In this document: positions 1 to 11,527 of the stretch, piece by piece
Numbering within the stretch: the stretch's first letter is position 1
Layout: each line of letters starts with the position of its first letter
Assembly: GCF_001632845.1 (NCBI RefSeq)
Contig: NZ_CP011994.1
Location: 1,732,501 to 1,796,500, forward strand
Length of the DNA stretch: 64,000 nt
Origin: Ectothiorhodospira sp. BSL-9
Lineage (GTDB): Bacteria > Pseudomonadota > Gammaproteobacteria > Ectothiorhodospirales > Ectothiorhodospiraceae
Direction of reading: 5' to 3'
Notes under the pieces: generated by a model
Databases searched by the model: none
Seen by the model: the letters and a program-made list of their open reading frames with translations, nothing else
What the model was told of the DNA's origin: nothing
Position numbers and translations under genes: made by a program

Positions 1-2644
<2,644 letters not shown>

Positions 2645-2748
2645 TATAACACCCAAGCAGTTTGAGGGTGTGCGGTCATCACAACATGACATGACAACAT
2701 AGCCTGGAACTTTCCCGAATTGGTGATCCAAAAGGATCACACCCAGTT

Positions 2749-2867
2749 TGCCTGGCGGCCATGGCGAGTAGGAACCACCCGATCCCATCTCGAACTCGGA
2801 AGTGAAACTGCTCAGCGCCGATGGTAGTGTGGGGCTTCCCCATGCGAGAGTAGGTCACTGCCAGGCT
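2749..2867 (+). rRNA. rrf: 5S ribosomal RNA
   Basis: A segment of about 119 nt starts tgcctggcggcc and ends ccaggct, and these ends pair as helix I. The conserved internal blocks gaaccacccgatccc, actcggaagtgaaac and gcgccgatggtagtgtggg are all present. It follows the 23S gene by about 105 nt, the usual order in a bacterial rRNA operon. No tRNA lies between 5S and the terminator. Confidence 0.97.
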
Positions 2868-2875
2868 CTTATCCC

Positions 2876-2910
2876 AAAACCCCGATCGGTTACCCGGTCG
2901 GGGTTTTTTT
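2876..2910 (+). terminator. rRNA operon intrinsic terminator
   Basis: A GC-rich hairpin (ccccgatcg / cggtcgggg) is followed by a run of seven T, directly after the 5S gene. This is a textbook Rho-independent terminator. Confidence 0.92.
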
Positions 2911-3026
2911 ATGCCCGGCGGTTGGGGGGGCCTCAGGCTGCGTGCCCGCCGTCAGGGTAAAAAACATCCAGCCACATCCCTTCCGACGCTTCTGGCATTG
3001 TGCCCGCCGCCTCCCCTCATGCCCGG

Positions 3027-3138
3027 CCCTTCTCCCCTCAGGGGAGAAGGGAGTTGAGGGTTGCAGGGAGAAGGGAGCAAGAGGTGGAGGGCTGGGCATC
3101 CCCCTGCTTGAGCCCCTCTCCCGCTGGCGGGAGAGGGG
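3027..3138. repeat. Two GC-rich palindromes (dispersed CCCCTCTCCC-type repeat)
   Basis: Positions 3027-3051 form an 11-bp perfect stem (cccttctcccc / ggggagaaggg, loop tca). Positions 3113-3138 form a 12-bp perfect stem (cccctctcccgc / gcgggagagggg, loop tg), followed by ttggggtgaggg. This sequence type is scattered through many gammaproteobacterial genomes. A relative lies at 42125-42150. The pair sits just beyond the hemY stop codon and could end that transcript. The rest of 2911-3160 shows nothing recognisable. Confidence 0.7.
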
Positions 3139-3160
3139 TTGGGGTGAGGGTCGCTGCCCC

Positions 3161-4501
3161 TCAGGTCGCGCGACCCACCAGAGCCGCCTGCTCCGCCGTG
3201 AGGCGGCCGTTGCGCACGCAGTCGTTCATGGCGATGCCTCGGAAGGCGTTGCCTGTCAGGTGCAGGCCGCGGTGCTGGCTGGCCTGCTCCATGATGCGAT
3301 CAACGGCTTCGATGTGGCCTACGGGGTAACCCGGGAGGCCCTTGGGCCAGCGCTTCACGATGGTGGCGTCCGGGGCCTTGTCGATGCCCAGGGCCTTGAC
3401 CAGCCCCTCGCGGGATTCCTGGATGAGGGTTTCGGGATCCTGGTCCACCTTGTGGGGCGCGCGCTGGCCACCGAGCATGACGCGGATGCTCTTCATGCCT
3501 TTGGGTGCCCGATCAGGGAAGATGCTGCTGTCCCAGAGTACGCCCAGGAAGGGCAGTGGCGCCTTGGCGGTGGTGAGAAGGCCAAAGCCGTCCAGCGGGT
3601 GATCCAGTTCCTTCCAGCCGAAGCCGACGACGGCAATGGGCGAATAATCCAGTGCGTCCAGCTGACGGGATAATTCTGGATCCAGGTCGGAGAGCATGGG
3701 GGCTGCCGCATAGGCGGGGACTGCCATGATGATCTGATCGAAATCGTGCGTCTGCCCGCCCACCGCGAGCTGATAGCCGGTCTCCGTGGCGGTGATCTTG
3801 TCCACGGGGTGTCCCGTATGCCACTGGGCTTTGATCTTGGACTTGAGGTGGTCGACGATGGTGTTCATGCCACCCTTGAAGCTCATCAGCACCCCGCCGG
3901 GTCCGGCGCTTTGCTTGCGGCGCTTGATCATGCCTTTGAAGAGGCCTCCGTGCTCTTTTTCCAGGGAGGCCACCAGGGGGAAGGCGGCCTGCACGGAGAC
4001 ACGGTCGGCGGTGGTGCCGTAAATGCCAGCGGTCATGGCATCCAGGAAGACGTCGGTGAAGGCCTTGCCCAGGCGGCGATAGCCGAAGGATTGCAGGGTC
4101 TCGTCGCTGTCGTCGCGCTTGGCGGGTGTGAAGACCTCACCGGCCACGCGCAGTTTCTGCGGGAAGCTGAGCAGGCCGGACTTGAAGAACTTGCCCGGGC
4201 TGTCGGGAAACGGGTGCATGGCATCGGTGTAGATGAAGCGTTTGCGCGCTGCGTCCTCGCTGCGCATGAGCAGATGGGCGCCCTCGCAGTCTTCCACCAG
4301 CTTGAGCATGTCCGGCTTGTTGCTGAGGAAGCCGTTACCGCCCTCCTCGAACAGGAAGCCGTCCTTGTTCACCGTGTGCATGGTGCCGCCCAGGTGGGCG
4401 TTGGCTTCGAAGATGTGCAGTTCCGCATCGCTTCTGGAGCGATTGAAGTAGAAGGCCGTGCTCAGGCCGCTGATGCCGGCCCCGATGATTGCCACTCGCA
4501 T
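3161..4501 (-). CDS. hemY: Protoporphyrinogen oxidase, FAD-dependent HemY type
   Basis: A 446-residue flavoprotein of the protoporphyrinogen oxidase/amine oxidase superfamily. It oxidises (copro)protoporphyrinogen IX to the aromatic porphyrin late in haem synthesis. The N-terminus carries the FAD-binding GxGxxG (residues 7-12), then an acidic strand end and the conserved GG element (LHIFEANAHLGG). A C-terminal segment HLTGNAFRGIAMNDC resembles the FAD-contacting HxxGNxxxGxxxxDCV motif of HemY proteins. Length fits the family (about 450-480). It starts at ATG 4501, 68 nt after the menG stop, and is probably the last gene of that transcript. Many gammaproteobacteria use HemG or HemJ instead, so this type next to a quinone gene is somewhat unusual. 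The electron acceptor cannot be told from sequence. Confidence 0.9.
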   Translation of the reverse strand: MRVAIIGAGISGLSTAFYFNRSRSDAELHIFEANAHLGGTMHTVNKDGFLFEEGGNGFLSNKPDMLKLVEDCEGAHLLMRSEDAARKRFIYTDAMHPFPDSPGKFFKSGLLSFPQKLRVAGEVFTPAKRDDSDETLQSFGYRRLGKAFTDVFLDAMTAGIYGTTADRVSVQAAFPLVASLEKEHGGLFKGMIKRRKQSAGPGGVLMSFKGGMNTIVDHLKSKIKAQWHTGHPVDKITATETGYQLAVGGQTHDFDQIIMAVPAYAAAPMLSDLDPELSRQLDALDYSPIAVVGFGWKELDHPLDGFGLLTTAKAPLPFLGVLWDSSIFPDRAPKGMKSIRVMLGGQRAPHKVDQDPETLIQESREGLVKALGIDKAPDATIVKRWPKGLPGYPVGHIEAVDRIMEQASQHRGLHLTGNAFRGIAMNDCVRNGRLTAEQAALVGRAT

Positions 4502-4569
4502 GAGCGAATTCCCCGTGGATGATTGGATCGGTGATGAGGTGATTCAGAAAGGCAGGCCGGTGTGGCCAC

Positions 4570-5280
4570 TCAGCCCGGCTTGCGGGCGATGAAGCGCGTG
4601 GAGATGCCGAAGGTGTCGTCCTTGACCTGCACCATCTCAAAGCCTGCGGTGGTGAGTTTTTCCACCAGTTGTTCCGTGCTGAAGAAGGCCTGGATGGATT
4701 CCGGCAGGTAGGTGTAGGCCTGGTTGTCCTTGGAGATCATGGCACCCACCTTGGGCAGTACCTTGTTCATGTACAGGCGGCTCATGCGGTCCATGAGGGT
4801 GGATTCCGGGTGACTCATGAATTCCAGGATGAGTACATGGCCGCCGGGTTCCAGTACGCGATGGAACTCCCGCAGTGCACCGTCCACGTCCACCACATTG
4901 CGGATGCCGTAGCTGATGCTCACCATGTCGGCCGTGCCATCTTCCATGGGTAGGGCCGTAGCCTCTGCTTCCTGGAAGTCGGCGTTCTTCACCTTGCGCC
5001 GGGCCAGGGTGAGCATGCCGATGGCCGGGTCCACGCCGGTGGCGCGGTCGATGGTGATGCCACTGGCCTTGCCGGCTTCCCGCCAGAACAGGATCAGGTC
5101 ACCGGTGCCTGTGGCCACGTCCACCAGGTGCCTTACCGGGCGGCCATGGGCCTTGAGGGCCGCCAGGCAGCCGTTGCGACGCCAGCGCCGGTCCACCCCG
5201 AAACTCAGGATGCGGTTGAGCCGGTCATAGGTCGGCGAGATGTCGTTGAACATCTGGATGATGCGTTGCTGCTTTTCCAT
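4570..5280 (-). CDS. menG/ubiE: Demethylmenaquinone / ubiquinone C-methyltransferase
   Basis: A 236-residue class I SAM-dependent methyltransferase of the UbiE/MenG family. It methylates the quinone ring carbon after prenylation, in the last step of menaquinone synthesis and also in ubiquinone synthesis in bacteria that make both. Motif I DVATGTGD is at residues 54-61. The N-terminal FNDISPTYDRLNRILSFG is the UbiE signature 1, and the YGIRNVVDVDGALREFHRVL region matches signature 2. Its place downstream of the men cluster argues for a role on demethylmenaquinone. A second role in ubiquinone synthesis cannot be excluded. A good ATG at 5280 defines the start. Confidence 0.93.
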   Translation of the reverse strand: MEKQQRIIQMFNDISPTYDRLNRILSFGVDRRWRRNGCLAALKAHGRPVRHLVDVATGTGDLILFWREAGKASGITIDRATGVDPAIGMLTLARRKVKNADFQEAEATALPMEDGTADMVSISYGIRNVVDVDGALREFHRVLEPGGHVLILEFMSHPESTLMDRMSRLYMNKVLPKVGAMISKDNQAYTYLPESIQAFFSTEQLVEKLTTAGFEMVQVKDDTFGISTRFIARKPG

Positions 5281-5317
5281 TCAGGGGTATCCCTTGGGAT
5301 CTTGGCCCGGAGAGGCT

Positions 5318-5791
5318 TCAGTTTTGCCGGGGTGTTTCGGTGTTCCCTGCCTGGGCCGATGTGTTTTTGGCTTGATCCTCGATCAGTGCCCGGCGCACGC
5401 GCTCGAAGGCCTGACCGCTGATGTGATGCACCAGGGGACGGGCGGCCCGCCCCACGGTCTTGTCCAGCAGACGATTATGCAGATGATACTCGATCGACAG
5501 TTTCACCCGCGTGCCCCCGGGGACGGGGCTCAGACGGTAGCGACCGGTGTTGCGGATGCCGCTGAGCGACTTCCAGGTCAGTCGGTGGGGAGGCTCTTCT
5601 TCAACGATGGCCACATCCCAACTGAATACCATGCCATTGGCCCGGACCTTCCAGCGGTAGGTGGTGTCATTGAGCGGCGTGACCGACTCCACCGCGTCGG
5701 CATAACGTGGAAACTCGTCCACCCGGCGGATCAGGGCAAAGACTTCATCCGGTTCCGCCGGGAAGATCATGTCGTGATCGATGACCGGCAT
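5318..5791 (-). CDS. SRPBCC/START-like (Coq10-type) protein
   Basis: A 157-residue protein with the polyketide-cyclase/SRPBCC fold pattern: MPVIDHDMIFPAEPDEVFALIRR-type strand-helix start, a TWKSLSG-like middle strand, a glycine turn (VPGGTRVKL) and a long C-terminal helix. The family includes Coq10-like proteins that bind quinones or lipids in a hydrophobic cavity. ATG 5791 is chosen because the domain begins there and GGGGG lies upstream. An in-frame start at 5842 would add 17 unconserved-looking residues. It sits between a DUF2867/NmrA protein and menG. A quinone-binding or chaperone role is a reasonable guess from context, not shown. Confidence 0.75.
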   Translation of the reverse strand: MPVIDHDMIFPAEPDEVFALIRRVDEFPRYADAVESVTPLNDTTYRWKVRANGMVFSWDVAIVEEEPPHRLTWKSLSGIRNTGRYRLSPVPGGTRVKLSIEYHLHNRLLDKTVGRAARPLVHHISGQAFERVRRALIEDQAKNTSAQAGNTETPRQN

Positions 5792-5879
5792 GGTTATGAC
5801 CCCCGTGGGCTTGCTGTGGTGCAGTAGCGCCCGAGTATGCACGATGACGCAAGGGTTATGTCAAAGACGGCCCCGGGGG

Positions 5880-7370
5880 TCAAGTGCTTGCACGGGCTGC
5901 GGTTTCTGCCTGCCGGGCGATGCCCTGGGCCATGCCGGTGAACACGAAAAGATGTGCCGGGGCCATGGCGTACCAGTAGAGCAGTCCCCACACTCCGGCG
6001 GGGTGCCAGTAGTTGGTCACGTTGATGCGGGTTCCGTTCCCCTCCGGCGCCAGATCGATTTCCAGGACGCCCGCCCCCGGCACCCGCATGCCGAATCCCA
6101 GGGTCAGGCGCCGCCCTGGTTCCAGCCCGACCACGCGCCAGGAGTCCACCATGTCGCCCACCCGCAGTTCCGTGGGATGGCGACGGCCATAATTGCGACC
6201 GGGGCCACCCAGCATCCAGTCGGTGACTTCGCGGATCTTCCACAGCGGGTTGTAGGCGAAATACCGGTTTTCGCCGCCAATGGCAGTGACCACGGACCAG
6301 ACCGACTCCACGGGGGCATCGGCCACGGCAGAGCCGCCGGCCGTCTTGGCGTAGTAGCTGTAGTCCAGGCGGTAGTCCCGGAACATGAACGCGCCCTCGG
6401 TCCAGCGGGCGGCCAGGGCATTTTCCGCTTCGGCTTCGAAGGCCGCGCGCACGGCGCTGCGAAAATCCAGCAGCTCCTGGGGCATGAGGCGTCGGGTCTC
6501 CTCATCCTCGGCCACGTAGTTCTCCTTGAGGCCTTCCACCAGGGCCCGGGCGATGGAGGTGGGCACTGACGTCACCAGACGCAGCCAGTAGGAGGAGAGC
6601 TTGGGCGAGAGCAGGGGCACGGGGATGATCAACGGCGGCTTGTGCCCCGCCTCTTCGGCCATGATGCGCATCATGCGACCATAGGTGAGGTACTCCGGCC
6701 CGCCGGTGTCCAGAATGCGACCGGCGGCTTCAGGCACGTCGGGCGCCCGCTGCAGGTATTCCAGCAGATTGTCCAGGGCGATGGGCGGTGAGGTGCGCGA
6801 GACCCACTTGGGTGTGACCATCACCGGCAGGTGCAGCACCAGATCACGCATCACTTCAAAGGCGGCGGAGCCGGGGCCCACAATGATGCCGGCGCGCAGC
6901 TCGGTGACCGGGACCGGACCGCGCCGCAGTTCGTCTCCGGTCTGACGTCGGGAGACGATATGTTCGCTGCGGGCAGAGGCCGGGGCGATACCACCCAGAT
7001 AAACGATACGCTGGACACCCGCGTCGGCGGCAGCCTTTGCGAAGTGGCGGGCTGCCTGAACATCCAGCTGGCCGAAAGATTTCCCGGCCCCCATGGAGTG
7101 CACCAGGTAATAGGCCGTTGTCACGCCTTCCAGTGCCGGGGCGAGGGTCTCGGGTTTGAGGGCGTCGGCGGCGACCAGTTCTGCATCATCCCAGCCCCGC
7201 GCCTGGAGTACGCTCAGGCGCCGGGAACAGGCGCGCACACGGGCCTTGCCGGAGGCCAGGAGCCGGGGAACCAGATTGGAGCCGATGTAGCCGCTGGCGC
7301 CAAAGACCAGGGTGATGGGACGTTCGTCCCGCTCGCCCTCGCCGTGGATATGCTCGTTGTCTGTTGCCAT
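5880..7370 (-). CDS. NmrA-like NAD(P)-binding protein with C-terminal DUF2867 domain
   Basis: A 496-residue two-domain protein. Residues about 18-300 form an NAD(P)-binding Rossmann fold of the atypical short-chain/NmrA type (GASGYIG at 24-30, then VRACSR). The C-terminal half, from about 330, looks like the SRPBCC-type DUF2867 domain (RDYRLDYSYYAKTAGGSAVADAP and the glycine-rich end). The start is ATG 7370 because a strong AGGAGGGGAGG lies just upstream; a longer frame to 7436 lacks such a site. No catalytic Tyr-x3-Lys of classical SDRs stands out. Its substrate is unknown. It lies between the men genes and menG with another SRPBCC gene next to it. Confidence 0.82.
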   Translation of the reverse strand: MATDNEHIHGEGERDERPITLVFGASGYIGSNLVPRLLASGKARVRACSRRLSVLQARGWDDAELVAADALKPETLAPALEGVTTAYYLVHSMGAGKSFGQLDVQAARHFAKAAADAGVQRIVYLGGIAPASARSEHIVSRRQTGDELRRGPVPVTELRAGIIVGPGSAAFEVMRDLVLHLPVMVTPKWVSRTSPPIALDNLLEYLQRAPDVPEAAGRILDTGGPEYLTYGRMMRIMAEEAGHKPPLIIPVPLLSPKLSSYWLRLVTSVPTSIARALVEGLKENYVAEDEETRRLMPQELLDFRSAVRAAFEAEAENALAARWTEGAFMFRDYRLDYSYYAKTAGGSAVADAPVESVWSVVTAIGGENRYFAYNPLWKIREVTDWMLGGPGRNYGRRHPTELRVGDMVDSWRVVGLEPGRRLTLGFGMRVPGAGVLEIDLAPEGNGTRINVTNYWHPAGVWGLLYWYAMAPAHLFVFTGMAQGIARQAETAARAST

Positions 7371-7460
7371 GAAAACCTCCCCTCCTAATGGTCCTGCAGC
7401 AGTCACTACCGTTGCCCCTTTGGGGCTCAAGCCCACCCCCGTCCTACAGAGGAGGCCCCC

Positions 7461-7485
7461 GTGGGAGCGGCTCCCCGATGGGGTG
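7461..7485. repeat. Single REP-like palindrome
   Basis: The sequence gtgggagcggctccccgatggggt resembles the head and stem of Pseudomonas-type REP elements (gtgggagcgg...). It stands in the 126-nt gap between the thioesterase gene and the DUF2867 gene. It is shorter and less conserved than the copies elsewhere in the window. Confidence 0.45.
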
Positions 7486-7496
7486 TGGCACCCTGA

Positions 7497-7931
7497 TCAT
7501 GCGCTCCTGGTATCGGCCGGCGCCTCCGTCAGCATGGTGGTGAGTCGAGCAATGCAGATCTCCCGCTCCTGATCGTCCCGAATGCGGATTTCCCACACCT
7601 GCGTGCGACTGCCCACGTGCACCGGACGGGCACAGCCGGTCACCTGACCCTGGCGGGCCGGTCGCAGGTGATTGGCATTGATCTCCAGTCCCACGGCCAT
7701 GTAGCCCGGTGCCGAGGCCAGATGCGCCCCCACGCTGCCCAGCGTCTCGGCCAGCGCCACCGAGGCCCCGCCATGGAGCAGGCCGAAGGGTTGGCGGGTG
7801 CGCTCATCCACGGGCAGGGTGCCATGGACCGCATCATCGGTGATTCGGGTGATGCGGATCCCCAGGGACTGCATCAAGGTGTCCCGGGTGATGTCATTGA
7901 GGGCGTCGAGGTCGACAGGGCGTTTCCACAT
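7497..7931 (-). CDS. menI: Hotdog-fold thioesterase, probable DHNA-CoA hydrolase
   Basis: A 144-residue hotdog thioesterase of the PaaI/YdiI type. HGG is at residues 53-55 and the putative catalytic Glu at 62 (HGGASVALAETLGS), as in E. coli MenI/YdiI. The last gene of the contiguous men block, it would release 1,4-dihydroxy-2-naphthoate from its CoA ester, the step after MenB. ATG 7931 is preferred because GAGAG lies about eight bases upstream. An in-frame TTG at 7946 overlapping the menE stop is an alternative. Assignment to DHNA-CoA rather than another acyl-CoA rests on gene context. Confidence 0.85.
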   Translation of the reverse strand: MWKRPVDLDALNDITRDTLMQSLGIRITRITDDAVHGTLPVDERTRQPFGLLHGGASVALAETLGSVGAHLASAPGYMAVGLEINANHLRPARQGQVTGCARPVHVGSRTQVWEIRIRDDQEREICIARLTTMLTEAPADTRSA

Positions 7932-7942
7932 GGGCCACTCTC

Positions 7943-9379
7943 TCAAGAGGGTGTTTGTCCTTCAGGATACAGCACCCGGGCCCCCTTGGCCTCGGCCCTT
8001 TGGGTGAGTTCCTGCCGTCTGATCTTCATCCCGGACTGTGAGGGCAGCACCTGGAAGTCGACGGGGACCATGAAGGGGGGCAGTCGCTCGCGCAGCCAGA
8101 TGCGAAGCGCCTCGGTCTCCACGGGGGTGTGGACCTTCAGAAAGGCCACGGGCCGCTGGCCGAACTCCCGATCCGGGCGGGGCACCACCACGGCCTGAAT
8201 CACATGCGGGTGCTGATGAAGCGCCTGTTCCACCGTTTCGGGCTGGATGTTTTCGCCACCGCTGATGAACTGATTGTCCAGTCGTCCGGTGATGCTGAGG
8301 CCGTGGTGGTTCCAGTGGCCCAGATCACGGGTGTGAAACCATCCGTTGGCATCGGTGGCCGGGTCGGTGGCGCCGTCACGCAGATAACCCTTGAACAGGG
8401 TGCCGCCGCGTACCAGGAGCTCGCCGGCCTCATCTACCCGGCACTCCCGATGCGCCAGTACCTGGACCGATCCCCCGGGGGACTGGCTGAGCACCTGGGA
8501 ACTCATCTCGGTGAGGCCATAGCTCATCCAGCAGGGCAGACCCCGCGCTCGCGCGGCCTCCAGCAGGGAAGGGCGCACCGGCCCGCCGCCCAGCAGGATG
8601 GCCTTGAGCCGGGGCAGAGGCCGGTCCTGTTCCAGCAGACGCTGCAGTTGGGTTTCCACCATGGAGAGATGGGTCACACCGGTGGCTGCCAGGTGATCCG
8701 CGTCTTCGGCCCGTCCTCCCGTCACCAGGGATGCGCCCCCCAGCAGACAGCGAAACAGGATGGCCAGCCCGCCCACGTGGAACAGGGGCAGGGAGAGCAG
8801 GTAGCGATCCCCCGGTGCCAGGGGGATGGCCTGGTTGGCCCCTTCGGCACTCAGCACATGATTGGCGTAGCTGTGCATCGCCACCTTGGGCTGACCGGTG
8901 GACCCGGAGGTGAGTACGCCGGTGCGGATGTCATCTGCCGGGAAGGTGTGTTGAAGTTCTTCGGTGGGTGTCGGGGCTGGAGGGTGCACACCGGCGGTGG
9001 GGCTCGTATCAGCGCCCGGGGCAGCATGGACCGCCGCCCCGGGTGTGGAAATCCACCAGGGCATGGCATGAGCCCGCACGAGTGCTTCCAGGGAGGCCAG
9101 CGGCATGGCCGGGTTCACCGGTAGCAGGCGCGCTCCGGTGCGCAGCACGGCGAACAGGTCCGTCAGGGTGTCCGGGCTGCGGTCGGCGCTCAGTACAACC
9201 CATTGGTTGGGCATCACCCCCTGTGCCTTGAGTGACAAGGACCGCTCGGTGACGCTTTCCGACCACCGGGCAAAGCTCAGGTGGGCCTGCCCCGGCAGGA
9301 CCATGGCTGTTTGCCCGGGCCATCGCCGTGCCGCCTCATCCAGCAGACAGGGCAGGGTGTGATCAGCACCAGGGGTCAT
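7943..9379 (-). CDS. menE: o-Succinylbenzoate-CoA ligase
   Basis: A 478-residue adenylate-forming enzyme. It activates o-succinylbenzoate to its CoA thioester with ATP. The AMP-binding P-loop TSGSTGQPK is at residues 157-165. The later motif MSYGLTEMSSQ, the hinge GRLDNQFISGGENI and the C-terminal region with SGMKIRRQEL fit the ANL superfamily. Length matches MenE (about 450-490). The ATG overlaps the menC stop (ATGA at 9376-9379), indicating translational coupling. An unusual stretch rich in Pro/Ala/Thr (residues about 115-145) sits before the P-loop and is probably a flexible insert. Confidence 0.93.
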   Translation of the reverse strand: MTPGADHTLPCLLDEAARRWPGQTAMVLPGQAHLSFARWSESVTERSLSLKAQGVMPNQWVVLSADRSPDTLTDLFAVLRTGARLLPVNPAMPLASLEALVRAHAMPWWISTPGAAVHAAPGADTSPTAGVHPPAPTPTEELQHTFPADDIRTGVLTSGSTGQPKVAMHSYANHVLSAEGANQAIPLAPGDRYLLSLPLFHVGGLAILFRCLLGGASLVTGGRAEDADHLAATGVTHLSMVETQLQRLLEQDRPLPRLKAILLGGGPVRPSLLEAARARGLPCWMSYGLTEMSSQVLSQSPGGSVQVLAHRECRVDEAGELLVRGGTLFKGYLRDGATDPATDANGWFHTRDLGHWNHHGLSITGRLDNQFISGGENIQPETVEQALHQHPHVIQAVVVPRPDREFGQRPVAFLKVHTPVETEALRIWLRERLPPFMVPVDFQVLPSQSGMKIRRQELTQRAEAKGARVLYPEGQTPS

Positions 9380-10389
9380 GTCCAGTGCCCCAGGCAGTGC
9401 AGATCCTCACGGCCCAGTACCGGCCGGGCAGCATGTTCGGGCTGGCTGCGGATGGGTTCGATGAGGGCGTGGGTGAAGGGCTCGAAGGTGTCCAGGCCTT
9501 GAGGGCCAGTGAGGCCCCAGTGGGCGGCCAGGCGGGTGTACAGGTCCAGGGTGAGGTTGCTCTCATAGGCGGCACTGAGTACCACGCCCAGCCCGCGCGC
9601 CCTGGCGGCCCGGACCCAGCCCTCGGCGCGCCCAAGGCCGGTGAGCATGGGCTTGATCACCAGAGCCGCCAGGCCGGGGGTGTCCAGTCGGGCCTCGATG
9701 GCGGTGACGGAGGTTTCCCGCAGGGTCTCGTCCCAGGCAAAGGGCAGGCCGGTGGCGGTGAACCATGCTCCATAATCACTGCCGGGCAGCAGGGGTTCCT
9801 CGATGAAGGCCACATGGCGGTGATCGATCCGCTTGCTCAGATCCCGGGCTGTGTCCAGGGTCCAGCTACGGTTGGCATCCAGGCGCAGTTGCTGGCCGTC
9901 CCGTAACTGCCTGATCAACCCTTGAATGCGCTGCGCATCCTCGGCAGGCGGTGCACGACCCACCTTGAGCTTGATGCAGGGTGTCTGTGGGACCGTGCGC
10001 GGGTCAGCGTCGTGGCGCAGCAGTTGGCAACGGGGCAGGGGCTGGGCCGGGGGCAGGGGGATGGACCATTGCAGATGCCCGCTTTCCAGGCCGAAGCGTA
10101 CCTCCGGAAAGAGTCCGGGGTGCCCGGGGTTCAGTCGATCCTCAAGCGAACCTGTCCCATGGAGCAGGCACTGTAACTGGTGGGTGCAGGCTGCGAGGTC
10201 ATGATCGCTGAAACCCGGCAGGGGGCTGATCTCGGACCAGATGACCCGCTGATCCGCGCCCTGCCACTCCATGAGCAGCCCCTCCCGGTGGGGCAGGGTG
10301 CACGGGCCCAGGGCCAGGGGCTCCCGCAGGGGCAGGCGGTAGTGCCAGAGGGTGAGGCGTGTCAGGGCTGGGTCGGCACTTGAGTTCAT
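9376..10389 (-). CDS. menC: o-Succinylbenzoate synthase
   Basis: A 337-residue enolase-superfamily enzyme of the muconate-lactonising subgroup. It dehydrates SHCHC to o-succinylbenzoate. Visible catalytic and metal residues are the KLK pair (140-142), Asp171 (RLDANRSW), Glu197/198 (FIEEPL), Asp220-Glu221 (WDE) and Lys246 (VIKP). The stop overlaps the menE start. A 286-nt gap with REP-like sequence separates it from menB upstream. Confidence 0.93.
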   Translation of the reverse strand: MNSSADPALTRLTLWHYRLPLREPLALGPCTLPHREGLLMEWQGADQRVIWSEISPLPGFSDHDLAACTHQLQCLLHGTGSLEDRLNPGHPGLFPEVRFGLESGHLQWSIPLPPAQPLPRCQLLRHDADPRTVPQTPCIKLKVGRAPPAEDAQRIQGLIRQLRDGQQLRLDANRSWTLDTARDLSKRIDHRHVAFIEEPLLPGSDYGAWFTATGLPFAWDETLRETSVTAIEARLDTPGLAALVIKPMLTGLGRAEGWVRAARARGLGVVLSAAYESNLTLDLYTRLAAHWGLTGPQGLDTFEPFTHALIEPIRSQPEHAARPVLGREDLHCLGHWT

Positions 10390-10413
10390 GGGACCCTCGC
10401 AGCCGATGCCTTC

Positions 10414-10652
10414 CCGGGAGTGGTCCTGGCCGCGAAGCTGTGCCCACCGAGATCTCCGTGTCTGGGCTCACTGTCGGGGCGGGACTGTCTCGGGGGGGTG
10501 AGTCTGTCCGCGGGACGTCGTGAATACATCCCTGTAGACTTGGGCGCCGCTTCCATGCGGCGCACACCCGCTCCCAGCCCCACCCCCCCGAGACGGTCGG
10601 GATACTCTGGGGCTTCGCCTGTTCGGGACTTCGTGGCCAAGGCCGCTCCCAC
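10414..10652. repeat. Inverted REP pair flanking a composite intergenic repeat (menB-menC gap)
   Basis: Copies of a REP-like sequence face each other at 10414-10437 (ccgggagtggtcctggccgc...) and 10629-10652 (cttcgtggccaaggccgctc...). Between them, 10490-10565 contains gacgtcgtgaatacatccct and then a GC hairpin (gccgc ttccat gcggc). This looks like a separate dispersed repeat that I associate with halophilic gammaproteobacteria. No gene is evident in the 286-nt gap. Such structures inside an operon often stabilise or attenuate the upstream message. Confidence 0.6.
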
Positions 10653-10675
10653 GGGGGCTACCTATTCGAGAGCAC

Positions 10676-11527
10676 TCAGGGCTGGCGCCGGAACTTGCCA
10701 AAGTCCGGCTTGCGCTTTTCCAGGTAGGCGTTGCGACCTTCCTGGCCTTCTTCGGTCATGTAGAAGAGCATGGTGGAATTGCCCGCCAGTTCCTGAATGC
10801 CCGCCTGGCCGTCGGTGCCGGCGTTGAAGGCGGACTTGAGCATGCGCAGGGCGATGGGGGAGTGTTCCAGGATCTGGCGGCACCAGGCCACGGTTTCCTG
10901 TTCCAGTTGCTCCAGGGGCACCACCGTGTTCACCAGGCCCATGTCCAGGGCCTCCTGGGCGTTGTACTGGCGGCACAGGAACCAGATCTCCCGGGCCTTC
11001 TTCTGGCCCACGACGCTGGCCATGTAGCTGGCACCAAAGCCGCCATCGAAGGAACCCACCTTGGGGCCGGTCTGGCCGAAGCGGGCATTCTCGGCAGCGA
11101 TGCTCAGGTCACAGATCAGGTGCAGCACATGACCCCCGCCGATGGCATAACCCGCGATCATGGCGATCACCGGCTTGGGGCAGGAGCGGATGTCCTTTTG
11201 CAGGTCCAGCACGTTCAGGTGATGCACGCCCTGGTCATCCTTGTAGCCGGAGTCGCCCCGCACCCGCTGGTCACCGCCGGAACAGAAGGCCAGGTCGCCC
11301 TGGCCGGTGAGGATGATCACGCCCACGTTCTCGTCGAAGCGGGCATCGGCCAGGGCCTGCTGCATCTCCTTGACGGTGAGCGGCCGGAACGCATTGCGCA
11401 CCTGGGGGCGGTTGATGGTGATCTTCGCGATCCCCTCCGCCTTGTGATAGAGGACATCCTGGAAGGCGCCACTGTGATCCTGCCAGTCGGCGGCGGGGAT
11501 GATGCTGGAGGTGCTGGCTGTACTCAT
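10676..11527 (-). CDS. menB: 1,4-Dihydroxy-2-naphthoyl-CoA synthase
   Basis: A 283-residue crotonase-fold enzyme. It closes the second ring of the naphthoquinone by a Dieckmann-type condensation of o-succinylbenzoyl-CoA. The active-site loop [15 protein letters not shown] begins near residue 81, with SGGDQ at 83-87, and the oxyanion region [16 protein letters not shown] follows. MenB proteins use these in place of the catalytic Glu of other crotonases. The ATG overlaps the menH stop (ATGA at 11524-11527). Confidence 0.95.
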   Translation of the reverse strand: MSTASTSSIIPAADWQDHSGAFQDVLYHKAEGIAKITINRPQVRNAFRPLTVKEMQQALADARFDENVGVIILTGQGDLAFCSGGDQRVRGDSGYKDDQGVHHLNVLDLQKDIRSCPKPVIAMIAGYAIGGGHVLHLICDLSIAAENARFGQTGPKVGSFDGGFGASYMASVVGQKKAREIWFLCRQYNAQEALDMGLVNTVVPLEQLEQETVAWCRQILEHSPIALRMLKSAFNAGTDGQAGIQELAGNSTMLFYMTEEGQEGRNAYLEKRKPDFGKFRRQP

